The translations under genes were made by a program, and so were the position numbers. 64,000 nucleotides of DNA from NCBI RefSeq assembly GCF_014899185.1, contig NZ_CP045201.1, forward strand, positions 418,501-482,500, given 5' to 3'. Positions 8,587-18,563 of this stretch are shown here, in pieces. Position 1 is the stretch's first letter. Each line of letters starts with the position of its first letter. Source of the stretch: Pseudooceanicola spongiae. GTDB taxonomy: Bacteria > Pseudomonadota > Alphaproteobacteria > Rhodobacterales > Rhodobacteraceae. The notes under the pieces were generated by a model. That model made no database searches and was not told the DNA's origin. It saw only the letters and a program-made list of their open reading frames with translations.

Positions 8587-11500
8587 TTATTGTGCCGGTT
8601 TCGCCGAGGCGGCGAGCTCTGGGGTGTCTTCAAGCGGCCAGAGGATTTCGGGAGAGCGGGTGCGCCGGGCTGACCTGCGCAACGCCCAGTCCTGCGCGGC
8701 TCGGCTGCCGCGTCCGAAGGAAAGCCGCGCCAGCAGGCGCGCCAACCACTGCGCATAGGTGGTGAGCCAGACGCGCAGGGCCAGCATCGACGGCGTGAAG
8801 ACCAGCGTCAGCACCGTGGCGATGCCGAGGCCGAAGACCACGGCTGTCGCCAGCTGTTTCCACCAGAGCGCCGTCGGGCTGTCGATCGAGTAGCCGCCGC
8901 CGATGAAGTCGAGGCTGAGGCCGAACATCATTGGCGCGAGGCCTGCCATGGTGGTGATGGTGGTCAGCAGCACCGGGCGGATGCGATCCTCGGCGGTGCG
9001 GATGATCGCCTCGATCCTTGGCATGTAGCCGGAATATTCCTGATAGGTGTCGATCAGCACGATGTTGTTGTTCACCACGATGCCCGCCAGCGCGACGATG
9101 CCGGTGCCGGTCATGATGATGGAGAACGCCTGATCCATCACCAGCATGCCGATGAGGACGCCTGCGGTCGACATCACCACCGCCAGCAGCACCAGCGCCG
9201 CGTTGTAGAAGCTGTTGAACTGCGCCAGCAGGATGATGAACATCAGCGCCAGCGCGGCTGAAAAGGCGGTCATCAGGAAGGTCTGGCTTTCTTCCTGATC
9301 CTCCTGATCGCCGGTCCATTGGTAGCTGACGCCGGGCGGCAGGGCGCCGCTGTCGAGCCATGTGGTGAGCTTTTCGATCCGTTCGGACGGGGTGACGGGG
9401 GCTTGGGTGATCGTGCCGGTGTCGGGGTCGGTGCGGGGGGTGGTCAGGCCGCTGGCGACGCCGGCCTTGACGTCGAAGAAGCGTTTCTGGCCGACGCGCT
9501 TGATCTGGGCCAGTCTGGCGACCGGCTGGCGGGTGATGAAGTTTGACAGCGGCACGAGGCCTTGCGGCGTGCGCACCTTGAGGGTGTCGAGGGTGGAGAG
9601 CACCCGGTCGGCCTCTGGCAGGCGCAGGCGGATCTCGATCTCCTCATCCGAGGTGTCGACGGGCATGGTGTCGAGCAGCAGGCCTTGCGTGATCAGCTGG
9701 ACCATGGCGCCGACGGTGGCGACATCGGCGCCGTAGCGACCGGCCTTTTCGACGTCGACGTCGATCTGCCAGTCGATGCCGGGCAGGGGCAGGGTATCCT
9801 CGATCAGGGTCAGCCCGCCGAGGCGTTCAAATTCGGCGCGCGCGGCCTGTGTTGCGGTGATCAGCTGGTCCCAGTCGTCACCGATCAGGCGCAGGTGGAC
9901 GGGCTTGGCGGAGGCGGGGCCCATGTCACCGGCAAGGATCTCGATTTTGATGCCGGGGACGGCGGCGGTGGCGGCGGTGAGCTCGTCTATCACGCGGTTG
10001 CCGTCGAGGTCGGGGCGGTCGCGGCGATCCTCCCACGGGATGATCTCAAGCTGGACCTGACCGATGGTGTCGAGGGGGGCTTCGGCGCCGCCGGTGTTGG
10101 AGTTGAGGCCGCCCTCGCCCGCGAAGGCGAAGGCGGTCTTGACGCCGGGGTGGGCGAGGACGATGGCTTCGACCTGGGCCACCAGCGCGTCCTTTTGTGA
10201 CAGGCTGAGATTGCCGCGGCCGCGCACGTAGACGATGGCCTGTTCGGGTTCGCTCTCGACAAAGAACTCCACGCCTTTGCTGTGGCTGCCGTAGTAGCCG
10301 AAGGTGGCGATGATGAAGCCCACGACGGCGGCGATGGTGACCAGCGGCATGATCGGGTTGCCGGCGATGAAGTGGATCAGCCAGCCGAAGGCGGTGCGGC
10401 GGTGGCCGCCGCGGATCCGGGGGCGGCGCCAGTGCAGCCGGGCCGCGCCGAGGGTGATGGATGCGGCGAAGGCGGAGAGCAGGAACAGCAGGATGCCCGG
10501 CAGCGGCGCTAGGACGCCGGGCAGGATCGGCGCGCCGGTGAGGTAGGCGGGGTTGATCGTCTGCATGGCGCCGAGGAACATCGCGTAGAGGGCGAGGGGC
10601 ACCAGCGCCGCGCGCAGACCCCAAGGCAGGGTGCGGCGCAGGGCGTCGGAGGAGCGTTCAAAGCTGCGCGAGATGCGGCCAATGACGCCGCCCATCACCG
10701 GCAGGTAGATCAGCGCCACGATCAGCGAGGCCGAGAGCACGAAGATCAGCGTCACCGGCAGCATGCCCATGAACTGGCCGACGACGCCGGGCCAGAACAG
10801 CATCGGCAGGAAGGCGCAGAGGGTCGTGGCGGTGGACGACACAACGGGCCAGAACATGCGCTTGGCGGCCTCGACATAGGCGTGCATCGGGCCTGCGCCC
10901 TCAGAGATGCGCTTGTCGGCGTATTCCACCACGACGATGGCGCCGTCGACCAGCATGCCGACGGCGAGGATCAGGCCGAACATGACGATGTTGGAGATGG
11001 TGATGTTCATCATCCCCAGCAGCACGAAGCAGAGCAGGAACGACGTCGGGATCGAGAAGCCGACCAGCAGTGCCGGCCGTGGCCCGAGGGCGGCGAGGAC
11101 GACGATCATCACCAGCGCGATGGCGGTCAGCACCGAGCCTTCGAGCTGGCTGACCATGGAGGCAACGACGCGGCTTTGGTCGTTTGAGGTGCCGACATGG
11201 ACGGCGGCGCGCAGCTGGTCGGGCCACTCGGCCGCGCTGTCTTCGACGAGGCGCTTCACCTCGGCGGCGGTGTCGATCAGGTTGTAACCCTTGCGCTTGA
11301 CGACCTGCAGGGCGACGGTGCGCTCTCCGTTAAAGCGGGCGGTGCCGGTGCGATCCTCAAACGTGCGGCGGATGGTGGCGAGATCGCCGAGGGTCACGAC
11401 GCGGTCGCCGTTGAGCTTGACCGGCAGGGCGTAGATGTCGCGCACGTCATCGAAAGAGCCGGGGATCTTGATGGCGAAGGTGCCCTGATCGCTGTCGACC

Positions 11501-12150
11501 TCGCCCGCCGCGATCAGCTGGTTGTTGTTGCGCACGACGGAGAGGAGTTCGTTGGCGGTGACGTTGTAGCTCTCCAGCCGGAGGGGGTCGATCAGCACCT
11601 CGACCATCTCGTCACGCTCGCCCGCGATCCCGGCTTCGAGCACGGCGTCGAGGGATTCGACCTTTTCCTGCAGGGCTTTGGCGACGCGGATCATGGTGCG
11701 TTCGGGGACCGCGCCCGTCAGGTTGACGATGATGATGGGGAATTCGGAGAAGTTGATCTCGGACACGGAATAGGTGTCGGCGCCGTCGGGGAAATCGCCC
11801 TCGGCCTTGCCCATGGCATCGCGCACGTCGGCCATGGTCTTGGTCTTGTCCCAGCCGAACTCGAACTCCAGCGCGACACCGGCGTAACCCTCGGACGCGG
11901 TGGAGGTCATGGTCTTGAGGCCGTCGAGATCGGAGAACTGCGTCTCCATCGGCTTGACCAGCAGGGTTTCGCTGTCCTGTGCCGAGATGCCGGGGAAGGG
12001 GACCGAGACGAACAGGGCCGGGATCTCGATGTCCGGCTCGCCCTCTTTCGGCAGGCTGGCGTAGGTATAGCCGCCCGCGAGCAGGGAGACGGCGATGAAG
12101 GCAAGGATCATGCGGGCGCGCGAGGCGGCCCAGTCGATGACGCTGGTCAT
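8587..12150 (-). CDS. RND efflux permease (HAE1/AcrB-like), enlarged
   Basis: Inner-membrane proton-driven efflux permease. It shows the RND plan: a first membrane helix at residues 11-30, a periplasmic porter part, helices with the relay segment GMLVDGAIVVVEYADK (one of the two usual adjacent Asp replaced by Gly), and a second repeat ending in IVVNNNIVLIDTYQEY. At 1187 residues it is longer than the 1020-1060 usual. The extra length lies mostly in the centre, near GLRAALVPLALYAMFLG, where two or more additional hydrophobic stretches occur. The start overlaps the adaptor stop (ATGA), so the two are translationally coupled. The substrate is unknown. Confidence 0.88.
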   Translation of the reverse strand: MTSVIDWAASRARMILAFIAVSLLAGGYTYASLPKEGEPDIEIPALFVSVPFPGISAQDSETLLVKPMETQFSDLDGLKTMTSTASEGYAGVALEFEFGWDKTKTMADVRDAMGKAEGDFPDGADTYSVSEINFSEFPIIIVNLTGAVPERTMIRVAKALQEKVESLDAVLEAGIAGERDEMVEVLIDPLRLESYNVTANELLSVVRNNNQLIAAGEVDSDQGTFAIKIPGSFDDVRDIYALPVKLNGDRVVTLGDLATIRRTFEDRTGTARFNGERTVALQVVKRKGYNLIDTAAEVKRLVEDSAAEWPDQLRAAVHVGTSNDQSRVVASMVSQLEGSVLTAIALVMIVVLAALGPRPALLVGFSIPTSFLLCFVLLGMMNITISNIVMFGLILAVGMLVDGAIVVVEYADKRISEGAGPMHAYVEAAKRMFWPVVSSTATTLCAFLPMLFWPGVVGQFMGMLPVTLIFVLSASLIVALIYLPVMGGVIGRISRSFERSSDALRRTLPWGLRAALVPLALYAMFLGAMQTINPAYLTGAPILPGVLAPLPGILLFLLSAFAASITLGAARLHWRRPRIRGGHRRTAFGWLIHFIAGNPIMPLVTIAAVVGFIIATFGYYGSHSKGVEFFVESEPEQAIVYVRGRGNLSLSQKDALVAQVEAIVLAHPGVKTAFAFAGEGGLNSNTGGAEAPLDTIGQVQLEIIPWEDRRDRPDLDGNRVIDELTAATAAVPGIKIEILAGDMGPASAKPVHLRLIGDDWDQLITATQAARAEFERLGGLTLIEDTLPLPGIDWQIDVDVEKAGRYGADVATVGAMVQLITQGLLLDTMPVDTSDEEIEIRLRLPEADRVLSTLDTLKVRTPQGLVPLSNFITRQPVARLAQIKRVGQKRFFDVKAGVASGLTTPRTDPDTGTITQAPVTPSERIEKLTTWLDSGALPPGVSYQWTGDQEDQEESQTFLMTAFSAALALMFIILLAQFNSFYNAALVLLAVVMSTAGVLIGMLVMDQAFSIIMTGTGIVALAGIVVNNNIVLIDTYQEYSGYMPRIEAIIRTAEDRIRPVLLTTITTMAGLAPMMFGLSLDFIGGGYSIDSPTALWWKQLATAVVFGLGIATVLTLVFTPSMLALRVWLTTYAQWLARLLARLSFGRGSRAAQDWALRRSARRTRSPEILWPLEDTPELAASAKPAQ

Positions 12151-13478
12151 TGGCCGGGCTCCGCGTGCAGCGCACCGGGGTCGGTGAAGCTGGCGATCAC
12201 GGGAACACCGGCGACGATGTAGTCCTGACCGATGGTGATGACGTCGGCGCGGTCGGGCAGGCCGGTCAGCAGGACCCCCTCAGAGGTGTCGCGCAGCAGG
12301 GTGACGGGGGCGAAGCTGGCAATGTCGTCGGTGACGAGGCGCACGCCAAGGGTGCCTGCGTCGTTCAGGGTCAGCGCGGATTGCGGCAAGAGGTGGGCGA
12401 GGACGCCGGGTGCTTCGATCGCGATGGCGGCGGTCTGGCCGTCGCGGATGGCGAAATCGGGGTTGGGCACCGAGACTTCGACCCGGAAGGTGCGGGTGGT
12501 GGGATCGGCGGAGCGCGACAGGAAGGTGACCTGCCCCGTGACCTCATCGCCGCTGGCCGAGAGACGGGCACGGGCGGGGGCGCCGAGGCGGGCGCGTTCG
12601 ACATCGGTTTCGGGCATGTAGCCGACGAGGCGGATCGGATCGAGGCCGATCACCGTGGCGCAGAGGCCGCCGGGCTGCAGGAACGAGCCAAGCTCTGCCG
12701 TGTCGGATTCGAGCAGGCCGTCGAAAGGGGCGTGAATGGCGAGACGCTCGATCTCTTTCTCGGCGGTGGCGACGGTGGCGCGGGCCGACTGGATGCGGGC
12801 GCGGGTGCTGGAGAGACCGGCGCGCGCGGCGGCGAGCGTCGCCTCGGCAGAGCGGACGGAGGCGCGGGCGGAGGCGAGGGTGGTGTTGGAGGCAAAGCCG
12901 CCAGCGGAGAGTTTTTCGGCGGCGTTATAGTTGATCTGGGCTTCCTCAAGACGGGCTTCGGCTTCGGCGACGCGGGCCTCGTCTGTGGGGGGGCCGGTTT
13001 CGGCCTCCGACAGGCCGGCCTGCGCTTCGGAGAGCGCGGTTTCGCGGGTGCCGGATTCGAGTTTGCAGAGCAGGTCGCCCTTTTGCACCATGGTGCCCTT
13101 GGCGAGGGGTTCGGATTCGACGATGGAGTTGGTCTCGGAGCGCAGATCGACGGAGCGGGCGGCCTCGGTCTGGCCGCGCAGCAGGATGGCGCTGTCGACC
13201 ATCTGGGCGGTGCTGTGCAGGGCCACGACGCGGACGGGGTCGGGGGCCGGTTCTGCGTCGGGCGTGCTTGGTGGCGGGGCGGTGCTGGCGTCGTCCGAGG
13301 CGGCGTCGCTGGAGGCGGCATCAGCGGGCGGCGTCGGGGCCTCGGTGCCCTTTGCGACGGCAATGGCGCGATCCAGCCCTTCGCCGCGGGCGAAGGTCAT
13401 CAGGGCGTCGCGTTCGATCAGCAGCAGATAGAGCACCGCAACGACCAGCAGAGCAGAGATAAACGGGATCAAACGCAT
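12147..13478 (-). CDS. RND efflux periplasmic adaptor (HlyD family)
   Basis: A 443-residue membrane-fusion protein that links the RND permease to an outer-membrane channel. A signal anchor (IPFISALLVVAVLYLLLI) is followed by an acidic, Pro/Ala-rich linker and a biotinyl-lipoyl half (VDLRSETNSIVESEPLAKGT). A long Ala-rich coiled hairpin runs from about residue 165 to 260 (SEAQAGLSEAETG ... STRARIQSARATVATAEKE). Then come the second lipoyl half (HAPFDGLLESDTAELGSFL) and beta-barrel. It is the first gene of a two-gene operon; no outer-membrane channel gene is next to it. Confidence 0.88.
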   Translation of the reverse strand: MRLIPFISALLVVAVLYLLLIERDALMTFARGEGLDRAIAVAKGTEAPTPPADAASSDAASDDASTAPPPSTPDAEPAPDPVRVVALHSTAQMVDSAILLRGQTEAARSVDLRSETNSIVESEPLAKGTMVQKGDLLCKLESGTRETALSEAQAGLSEAETGPPTDEARVAEAEARLEEAQINYNAAEKLSAGGFASNTTLASARASVRSAEATLAAARAGLSSTRARIQSARATVATAEKEIERLAIHAPFDGLLESDTAELGSFLQPGGLCATVIGLDPIRLVGYMPETDVERARLGAPARARLSASGDEVTGQVTFLSRSADPTTRTFRVEVSVPNPDFAIRDGQTAAIAIEAPGVLAHLLPQSALTLNDAGTLGVRLVTDDIASFAPVTLLRDTSEGVLLTGLPDRADVITIGQDYIVAGVPVIASFTDPGALHAEPGQ

Positions 13479-13775
13479 TGTGGTGCCTATCGTTCCGGGA
13501 AAAAATCAGTGTAGCGAAGAATTGATCGCAGGTGGTTATGGTTTGCGCCAATGCAACCTTTCCTTGCGAAATTCCTAAACCAGCGCGCGAAGAATGTGCC
13601 GAGTGATACCGCAGCGCAACTCAGGGACATTGGGTAGGCGCGCGGCTGTGCGCGGGCGGCGGGACGGCGTGAGATTGCCTGCGGGGCGGGCGGCGACGGG
13701 CCTGCGGGGCGGGGCGGGCTTGGCAGGGTCGGTGGGCTGGGGTAAGAGAGGCCGAAAGTCCCGAGGAGAGTGCGC

Positions 13776-14435
13776 GTGAGCGAGACCGACAGTTTCATCG
13801 ATGAAGTCAACGACGAGGTCCGCCGCGACCGGCTGTTCCGGGCGTTCCGGCGCTATGGCTGGATTGCCGTTGTCGGGGTGGTGGCCGTTGTCGGCACGGC
13901 CGCGTGGTTCGAATATTCCCGCAGCCAGACCGAAAGCGATGCACAGGCCTTTGGTGACGCGATCCTGAACGCTCTGGATGACGAGACCTCGGAGCAGCGG
14001 ATTGCTGCGCTGAAGGCGATCCCGACCGACCGCCCCGGACAGGAGGCGCTGGTGGCGTTCCTGACCTCGTCCGAGGCAGCTGCGGGTGCGGATGACAAGA
14101 CTGCCGCTGCGGATGCGCTGAATGGCGTCGGCGGTGAGGGGCTGGAGCCGTTTTATGCGCAGCTCGCTCAGTTCAAGCGCCTGATGCTGGAGACCGACAC
14201 GCTGGAGCCGCAGGCCCGCCGTGAGGAATTCCGCCAGCTGGCCGCGCCGGGCAGCCCGCTGAGCCTGCTGGCGCAGGAGCAGATCGCGCTGACCTATGTG
14301 GAAGAGGGCGATACGGTGAAGGCCATCAACAGCCTGCAGGAAATCCTCGACGATGCCGAGGTGACCCAGAGCTTGCGTCAACGGGCGTCTCAGTTGATGG
14401 TGGCGCTTGGCGGCGTCCCCAATCAGGCGGGCTGA
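13776..14435 (+). CDS. Membrane-anchored TPR protein (YfgM-like)
   Basis: About 219 residues. An acidic N-terminus is followed by one membrane helix near residues 26-43 (YGWIAVVGVVAVVGTAAW) and a helical periplasmic part with tetratricopeptide-like repeats (LLAQEQIALTYVEEGDTVKAI). The plan matches YfgM, which works beside BamB and the Sec translocon, and bamB follows directly here. The GTG at 13776 was preferred to the GTG at 13770 because the latter overlaps the GAGGAG ribosome site. A small hairpin (GGAGGC/GCCTCC) follows the stop. Confidence 0.75.
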   Translation: MSETDSFIDEVNDEVRRDRLFRAFRRYGWIAVVGVVAVVGTAAWFEYSRSQTESDAQAFGDAILNALDDETSEQRIAALKAIPTDRPGQEALVAFLTSSEAAAGADDKTAAADALNGVGGEGLEPFYAQLAQFKRLMLETDTLEPQARREEFRQLAAPGSPLSLLAQEQIALTYVEEGDTVKAINSLQEILDDAEVTQSLRQRASQLMVALGGVPNQAG

Positions 14436-14605
14436 GGCGCGTGGGGGAGGCTTTGGCCTCCTCCTCTCTCTAGGATACGGCGTCAGGGGGCGTGACCCGG
14501 CAAGACGGGCCATGTGAAAACCCCCTCAGGGCCGTGACGAAACGGATCAAGTCGTGCGGGCGCGAAAGCGCGCAAACGCCACGGCAACAAGGCGAAGGCA
14601 AGGGC

Positions 14606-16000
14606 ATGGCGAAGGCAGTGACGAATTTGAGCGGGCTTTTGGCCGGAACGGCCGTGCGGCCCCTGTTGGGCGGCAAATCGGCGCGTCTGGTGTCGCTGGG
14701 ACTGCTGGCCGGTCTGGCGCTGGCAGGCTGTACCGAACGCGAAGTGCTGCTGAGCGGCCCGCGCGAGCCGCTGCGCTCGGTGATGTCGGAGCAGGTGCCG
14801 GGTGATCTGGACACGCTGCCGGTGAACCGCAGTGCGCCGATCTCTCTGCCCGGTGCGCGCACCAACGCCGACTGGCCGCAGAGCGCAGGCTCGCCCGCCA
14901 GCCGGACCACCAACGCCGCGCTGAGTGGCGCACCGCAGCTGATCTGGTCCGCCGCGATCGGGCAGGGCGATGAGCGCAAGGCGCGTATCACCTCTGATCC
15001 GGTGGTCGCAGGCGGGCGCATCTATACCATCGACAGCGGTGCCACGGTGACGGCGACGGCGCTGAACGGGCAAACGCTCTGGAGCACCAATCTGGTGCCG
15101 GCGCAGGACGCCCCCGGCTCGGCCTCGGGCGGCGGTGTGGCCTATGCCAACGGCAAGGTCTTTGTCGCCTCGGGCTATGGCACGCTGACGGCGCTGGATG
15201 CGAGCACGGGCGCGCAGATCTGGCAGCAGAAGCTGCTGGCCTCGGCCACCGGCGCGCCGGGGGTTTACGGCGATCTGGTCTATGTCACCTCCGGTGCCGA
15301 TCAGGCCTGGGCGGTCGATCAGAACAATGGCCGCGTGCGCTGGCAACTGTCGGCAACGCCCAACGTCAACAATCTGGCAGGCGCACCGACGCCTGCGGTG
15401 ACGGACCAGTATGTGCTGTTCGGCTTCGGCTCGGGCGAGGTGCAGACCGCGTTCCGTCAGGGCGGCATGCGGGTCTGGGACGCGCTGATTTCCGGGCGTC
15501 GTGCCGGGTTTGCACGCTCCAACATCAATTCCATCACCGGCGATCCGGTGGTCGAGGGCGATACGGTCTATGCGGGCAACCAGTCGGGCCGCACGGTCGC
15601 GCTGAACCTGAGCAGTGGCGAGCGCCTCTGGACCGCCGACGAGGGCCCGATGAACCCGGTCTGGCCTGCGGGCGGGTCGGTCTTTCTGGTCAGCGATCAG
15701 AGCGAACTTGTGCGTCTGAACGCCAGCACGGGCGAACGCATCTGGGGCGTCAAGCTGCCGTTCTTCGTCAAGGACAAGCCCAAGAAGCAAGAGGCGATCT
15801 TTGCCCACTACGGCCCGATCCTGGCCGGTGGGCGTCTGGTCGTGGCCTCCAGCGACGATCTGCTGCGCTTCTTTGATCCGGTCTCGGGGGCGCTGGTGAA
15901 CACCGTTGCGCTGCCCGGTGGCGCGGCCTCGGCCCCCGTGGTGGCGGGTGGTGTCCTTTATGTTCTGTCCAAGGATGGCAAGCTGCTGGCCTATCGCTGA
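14606..16000 (+). CDS. bamB: Outer-membrane assembly lipoprotein BamB (PQQ-like propeller)
   Basis: A 464-residue lipoprotein of the beta-barrel assembly machinery. The lipobox LALAGC places the lipid-bearing Cys at residue 42, giving a rather long leader; a GTG 16 codons further in would give a normal one and cannot be excluded. The rest is a PQQ-like propeller with repeated blades such as ALDASTGAQIWQQK, LNLSSGERLWTADEG and RLNASTGERIWGVK. The order YfgM-like, BamB, Der is the familiar bacterial arrangement (yfgM-bamB-der) and supports the call. Confidence 0.88.
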   Translation: MAKAVTNLSGLLAGTAVRPLLGGKSARLVSLGLLAGLALAGCTEREVLLSGPREPLRSVMSEQVPGDLDTLPVNRSAPISLPGARTNADWPQSAGSPASRTTNAALSGAPQLIWSAAIGQGDERKARITSDPVVAGGRIYTIDSGATVTATALNGQTLWSTNLVPAQDAPGSASGGGVAYANGKVFVASGYGTLTALDASTGAQIWQQKLLASATGAPGVYGDLVYVTSGADQAWAVDQNNGRVRWQLSATPNVNNLAGAPTPAVTDQYVLFGFGSGEVQTAFRQGGMRVWDALISGRRAGFARSNINSITGDPVVEGDTVYAGNQSGRTVALNLSSGERLWTADEGPMNPVWPAGGSVFLVSDQSELVRLNASTGERIWGVKLPFFVKDKPKKQEAIFAHYGPILAGGRLVVASSDDLLRFFDPVSGALVNTVALPGGAASAPVVAGGVLYVLSKDGKLLAYR

Positions 16001-16126
16001 GGGCGCCCATCGCGGGCCGATTGGGCGTCGCTGAGGCGCGCGCACAGCCGGCCTGCGCAGACAGACCTTTCCGCGCCGGGATAATTCGTGTATCTGGCGC
16101 GGTCTAACGCTTCGGAGCATTACCTC

Positions 16127-17674
16127 ATGTCCTTCACCCTGGCCATTGTTGGCCGTCCCAATGTCGGCAAGTCGACGCTTTTCAACCGTCTGGTTGGCAA
16201 GAAGATCGCGTTGGTCGATGACCAGCCCGGCGTGACGCGCGATCTGCGCGAGGGTCAGGGGCGGATCGGGGATATCTCCTTTACCGTCATCGACACCGCC
16301 GGTCTCGAAGATGCCACCGACGACAGCCTGCAGGGCCGGATGCGCAAGCTGACGGAACGCGCGGTCGAAATGGCCGATGTCTGCCTGTTCCTGATCGATG
16401 CCCGCGTCGGCGTCACCCCGACCGACGAAGTGCTGGCCGAGATCCTGCGCAAGAAATCCGCCCGCGTGCTGGTGGCTGCCAACAAGAGCGAAGGCCGCGC
16501 CGCCGACGCCGGTGTGATCGAGGCCTGGAGCCTTGGCCTGGGCGAGCCGATCCGCCTTTCTGCCGAGCATGGCGAGGGGATTTCTGAACTTTATTCGATG
16601 CTTATGCCGATCTCGGATGAATTCGAGAACCGCGGGCAGGACATTCAGGAATTCGCGCCGACCACCGATGTCAGTGTCTCGGACGAGGACGACGAGGGCA
16701 TCGACCTTGTGGCCGCAGAGCGCGTCTGGCGTCCCTCGGTCGAGCGGCCCTTGCAGGTTGCCGTCGTGGGCCGCCCGAACGCGGGCAAGTCGACCCTGAT
16801 CAACAAGATTTTGGGCCATGAGCGCCTGCTGACCGGCCCGGAAGCCGGGATCACGCGCGATTCGATCTCGGTCCAGATCGACTGGGACGGCACGCCGATG
16901 CGGGTGTTCGACACCGCCGGTATGCGCAAGAAGGCCAAGGTTCAGGACAAGCTCGAGTCGATGTCGGTCAGCGATGGCTTGCGCGCGCTCAAGTTCGCCG
17001 AAGTCGTCGTGGTGCTGCTGGATGCTGCCATTCCGTTTGAAACCCAGGATCTGCGCATCGCCGATCTGGCGGAACGCGAGGGGCGCGCCGTCGTCATCGC
17101 GGTCAACAAATGGGATATCGAGGACGAAAAGCAGGACAAGCTGAAGGCGCTGAAGGAAGACTTCGAGCGCTCTCTGCCGCAGTTGCGTGGCGCGCCGCTG
17201 GTCACCGTCTCGGCCAAGACCGGCAAGGGACTGGACCGTCTGCAACAGGCGATCGTCAAGGCGCATGAGACCTGGAACCGCCGCGTCTCGACCGGGCAGC
17301 TGAACCGCTGGCTGATTGGCATGCTGGAGCAGCACCCACCGCCCGCGCCCTCGGGCCGTCGTATCAAGCTGCGCTACATGACGCAGGCCAAGACCCGTCC
17401 GCCGGGCTTTGTGGTGATGTGTTCGCAGCCCGACAAGATGCCCGAGAGCTATTCGCGCTATCTGGTCAACGGTCTGCGCGAAAGCTTCGACATGCAGGGC
17501 ACGCCGATCCGGCTGTACATGCGCGGGCAGGGCGATCAGAACCCCTTCAAGGGCCGCACCAAATCGACGCCGTCGCGGCTGCGCAAGCACCTCGGCAAGG
17601 CGCCTGCGGATCAGAAGCCGAAGCGTGGCACGCGGCCAACCGGCGGGCGGCCTCTGGGGCGCAAGCCGAAGTAA
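16127..17674 (+). CDS. der: Ribosome-associated GTPase Der (EngA)
   Basis: A 515-residue GTPase needed for 50S ribosome assembly. Two G domains lie in tandem: P-loops GRPNVGKST near residue 9 and GRPNAGKST near 214. They are followed by the DTAGLED and [11 protein letters not shown] switch regions and the specificity motif NKWD in the second domain; the first has NKSE, as often seen. A KH-like domain follows. The C-terminal tail is basic (LGRKPK). The start gives [11 protein letters not shown]; a longer upstream frame adds 13 unlike residues. Confidence 0.95.
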   Translation: MSFTLAIVGRPNVGKSTLFNRLVGKKIALVDDQPGVTRDLREGQGRIGDISFTVIDTAGLEDATDDSLQGRMRKLTERAVEMADVCLFLIDARVGVTPTDEVLAEILRKKSARVLVAANKSEGRAADAGVIEAWSLGLGEPIRLSAEHGEGISELYSMLMPISDEFENRGQDIQEFAPTTDVSVSDEDDEGIDLVAAERVWRPSVERPLQVAVVGRPNAGKSTLINKILGHERLLTGPEAGITRDSISVQIDWDGTPMRVFDTAGMRKKAKVQDKLESMSVSDGLRALKFAEVVVVLLDAAIPFETQDLRIADLAEREGRAVVIAVNKWDIEDEKQDKLKALKEDFERSLPQLRGAPLVTVSAKTGKGLDRLQQAIVKAHETWNRRVSTGQLNRWLIGMLEQHPPPAPSGRRIKLRYMTQAKTRPPGFVVMCSQPDKMPESYSRYLVNGLRESFDMQGTPIRLYMRGQGDQNPFKGRTKSTPSRLRKHLGKAPADQKPKRGTRPTGGRPLGRKPK

Positions 17675-17700
17675 GACGCTGAGATTTAACGGATTATACG

Positions 17701-17732
17701 AAAAGGGCGCCGGGATGACCGGCGCCCTTTTT
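17701..17732. terminator. Bidirectional terminator between der and the TspO-like gene
   Basis: AAAAGGGCGCCGG, loop GATGA, CCGGCGCCCTTTTT. It has an A tract before and a T tract after the stem, so it can serve both convergent genes. Confidence 0.85.
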
Positions 17733-17737
17733 AGGTT

Positions 17738-18469
17738 TTACGCCTTGGCCAGACGGGCCTTGGCGCGGGTGTAGTTCTGCCAGCCGGTCGGGATCAGCAC
17801 CAGCAGGATGACCCCGGCGAGGGCGGCAAAGATCCAGCGCCCGGCCTGCAGGTTGTCCACCAGAATGCCGAAGCTGGCCCAGATCATCGCCAGCACATAG
17901 AAGGGATAGCCCGGCCCCATGCGCGCCAGCGTCAGCGCGATCCAGCTGGCGACGATCAGAAAGGCGGCATGCACCGGCTGCACCGGCACCGCGCCATAGC
18001 CGGTGGCGACGACAGCCGTGCCGACGTTGGCGGCGGCGGTCAGCCAGCCCGCATAGAGGCCGATGGGTGCCTGCAGCCACAGCCCGTCGCGCGCAGGCGT
18101 GCGGATCAGCGCCCAGAGCGCGGTGCCCAGCATCGCCCAGATCAGCAGGGTCGCCCAGAGCGGCGACAGGTTGGCGACCGGGATCCATGTCGCCCCAATG
18201 GCGAGGCTGGCGATCAGCGGCCAGCGCACGCGGTCCCAGTCGGGATTGTCAGCGCGCTTGACCAGCCCATAGACGGCCATGACCAGCAGCCAGAGGTAAA
18301 TCACGCTCCAGATCACGGCAAAGGTCCAGCCGGTGGGCTGGATCGGCGGATCATTCTGCGGGATCGGGAACTGGTCGGCGGTAAAGCCGGAAAATCCGCT
18401 CGACAGCACCGGCGAGAGCATGAAGGCCACCGTCGCGACGAGGACCAGAATTGCTTTCATCCGTTTCAT
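17738..18469 (-). CDS. TspO/MBR-related tryptophan-rich membrane protein
   Basis: A 243-residue polytopic inner-membrane protein with about seven hydrophobic segments. The segment PTGWTFAVIWSVIYLWL matches the TspO/MBR motif around the porphyrin site, but the protein is longer than classical TspO (about 160 residues) and begins with a separate leader-like helix. TspO of Rhodobacter regulates tetrapyrrole-linked gene expression; whether this longer relative does so is open. The start at 18469 (MKRMKAIL) follows GAAAGG. It is separated from serS by a terminator. Confidence 0.65.
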   Translation of the reverse strand: MKRMKAILVLVATVAFMLSPVLSSGFSGFTADQFPIPQNDPPIQPTGWTFAVIWSVIYLWLLVMAVYGLVKRADNPDWDRVRWPLIASLAIGATWIPVANLSPLWATLLIWAMLGTALWALIRTPARDGLWLQAPIGLYAGWLTAAANVGTAVVATGYGAVPVQPVHAAFLIVASWIALTLARMGPGYPFYVLAMIWASFGILVDNLQAGRWIFAALAGVILLVLIPTGWQNYTRAKARLAKA

Positions 18470-18507
18470 TTGATTCGACCTTTCAATGTCTTGCCCAATA
18501 TATACGC

Positions 18508-18540
18508 AAAAGGCCCCGGTGTGGTTCACCGGGGCCTTTT
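18508..18540. terminator. Terminator of serS (works both ways)
   Basis: A perfect 13-bp stem, AAAAGGCCCCGGT / ACCGGGGCCTTTT, with a 7-base loop and T tracts on either strand. It is 23 bases past the serS stop. Confidence 0.85.
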
Positions 18541-18563
18541 TGTTTTCGCGTGGAGGGGGCGCC

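Noticed and set aside
14483..17590. 1035-codon minus-strand frame
   Set aside because: It covers bamB and der in antisense and has the His/Arg/Gln-rich look of a shadow frame.
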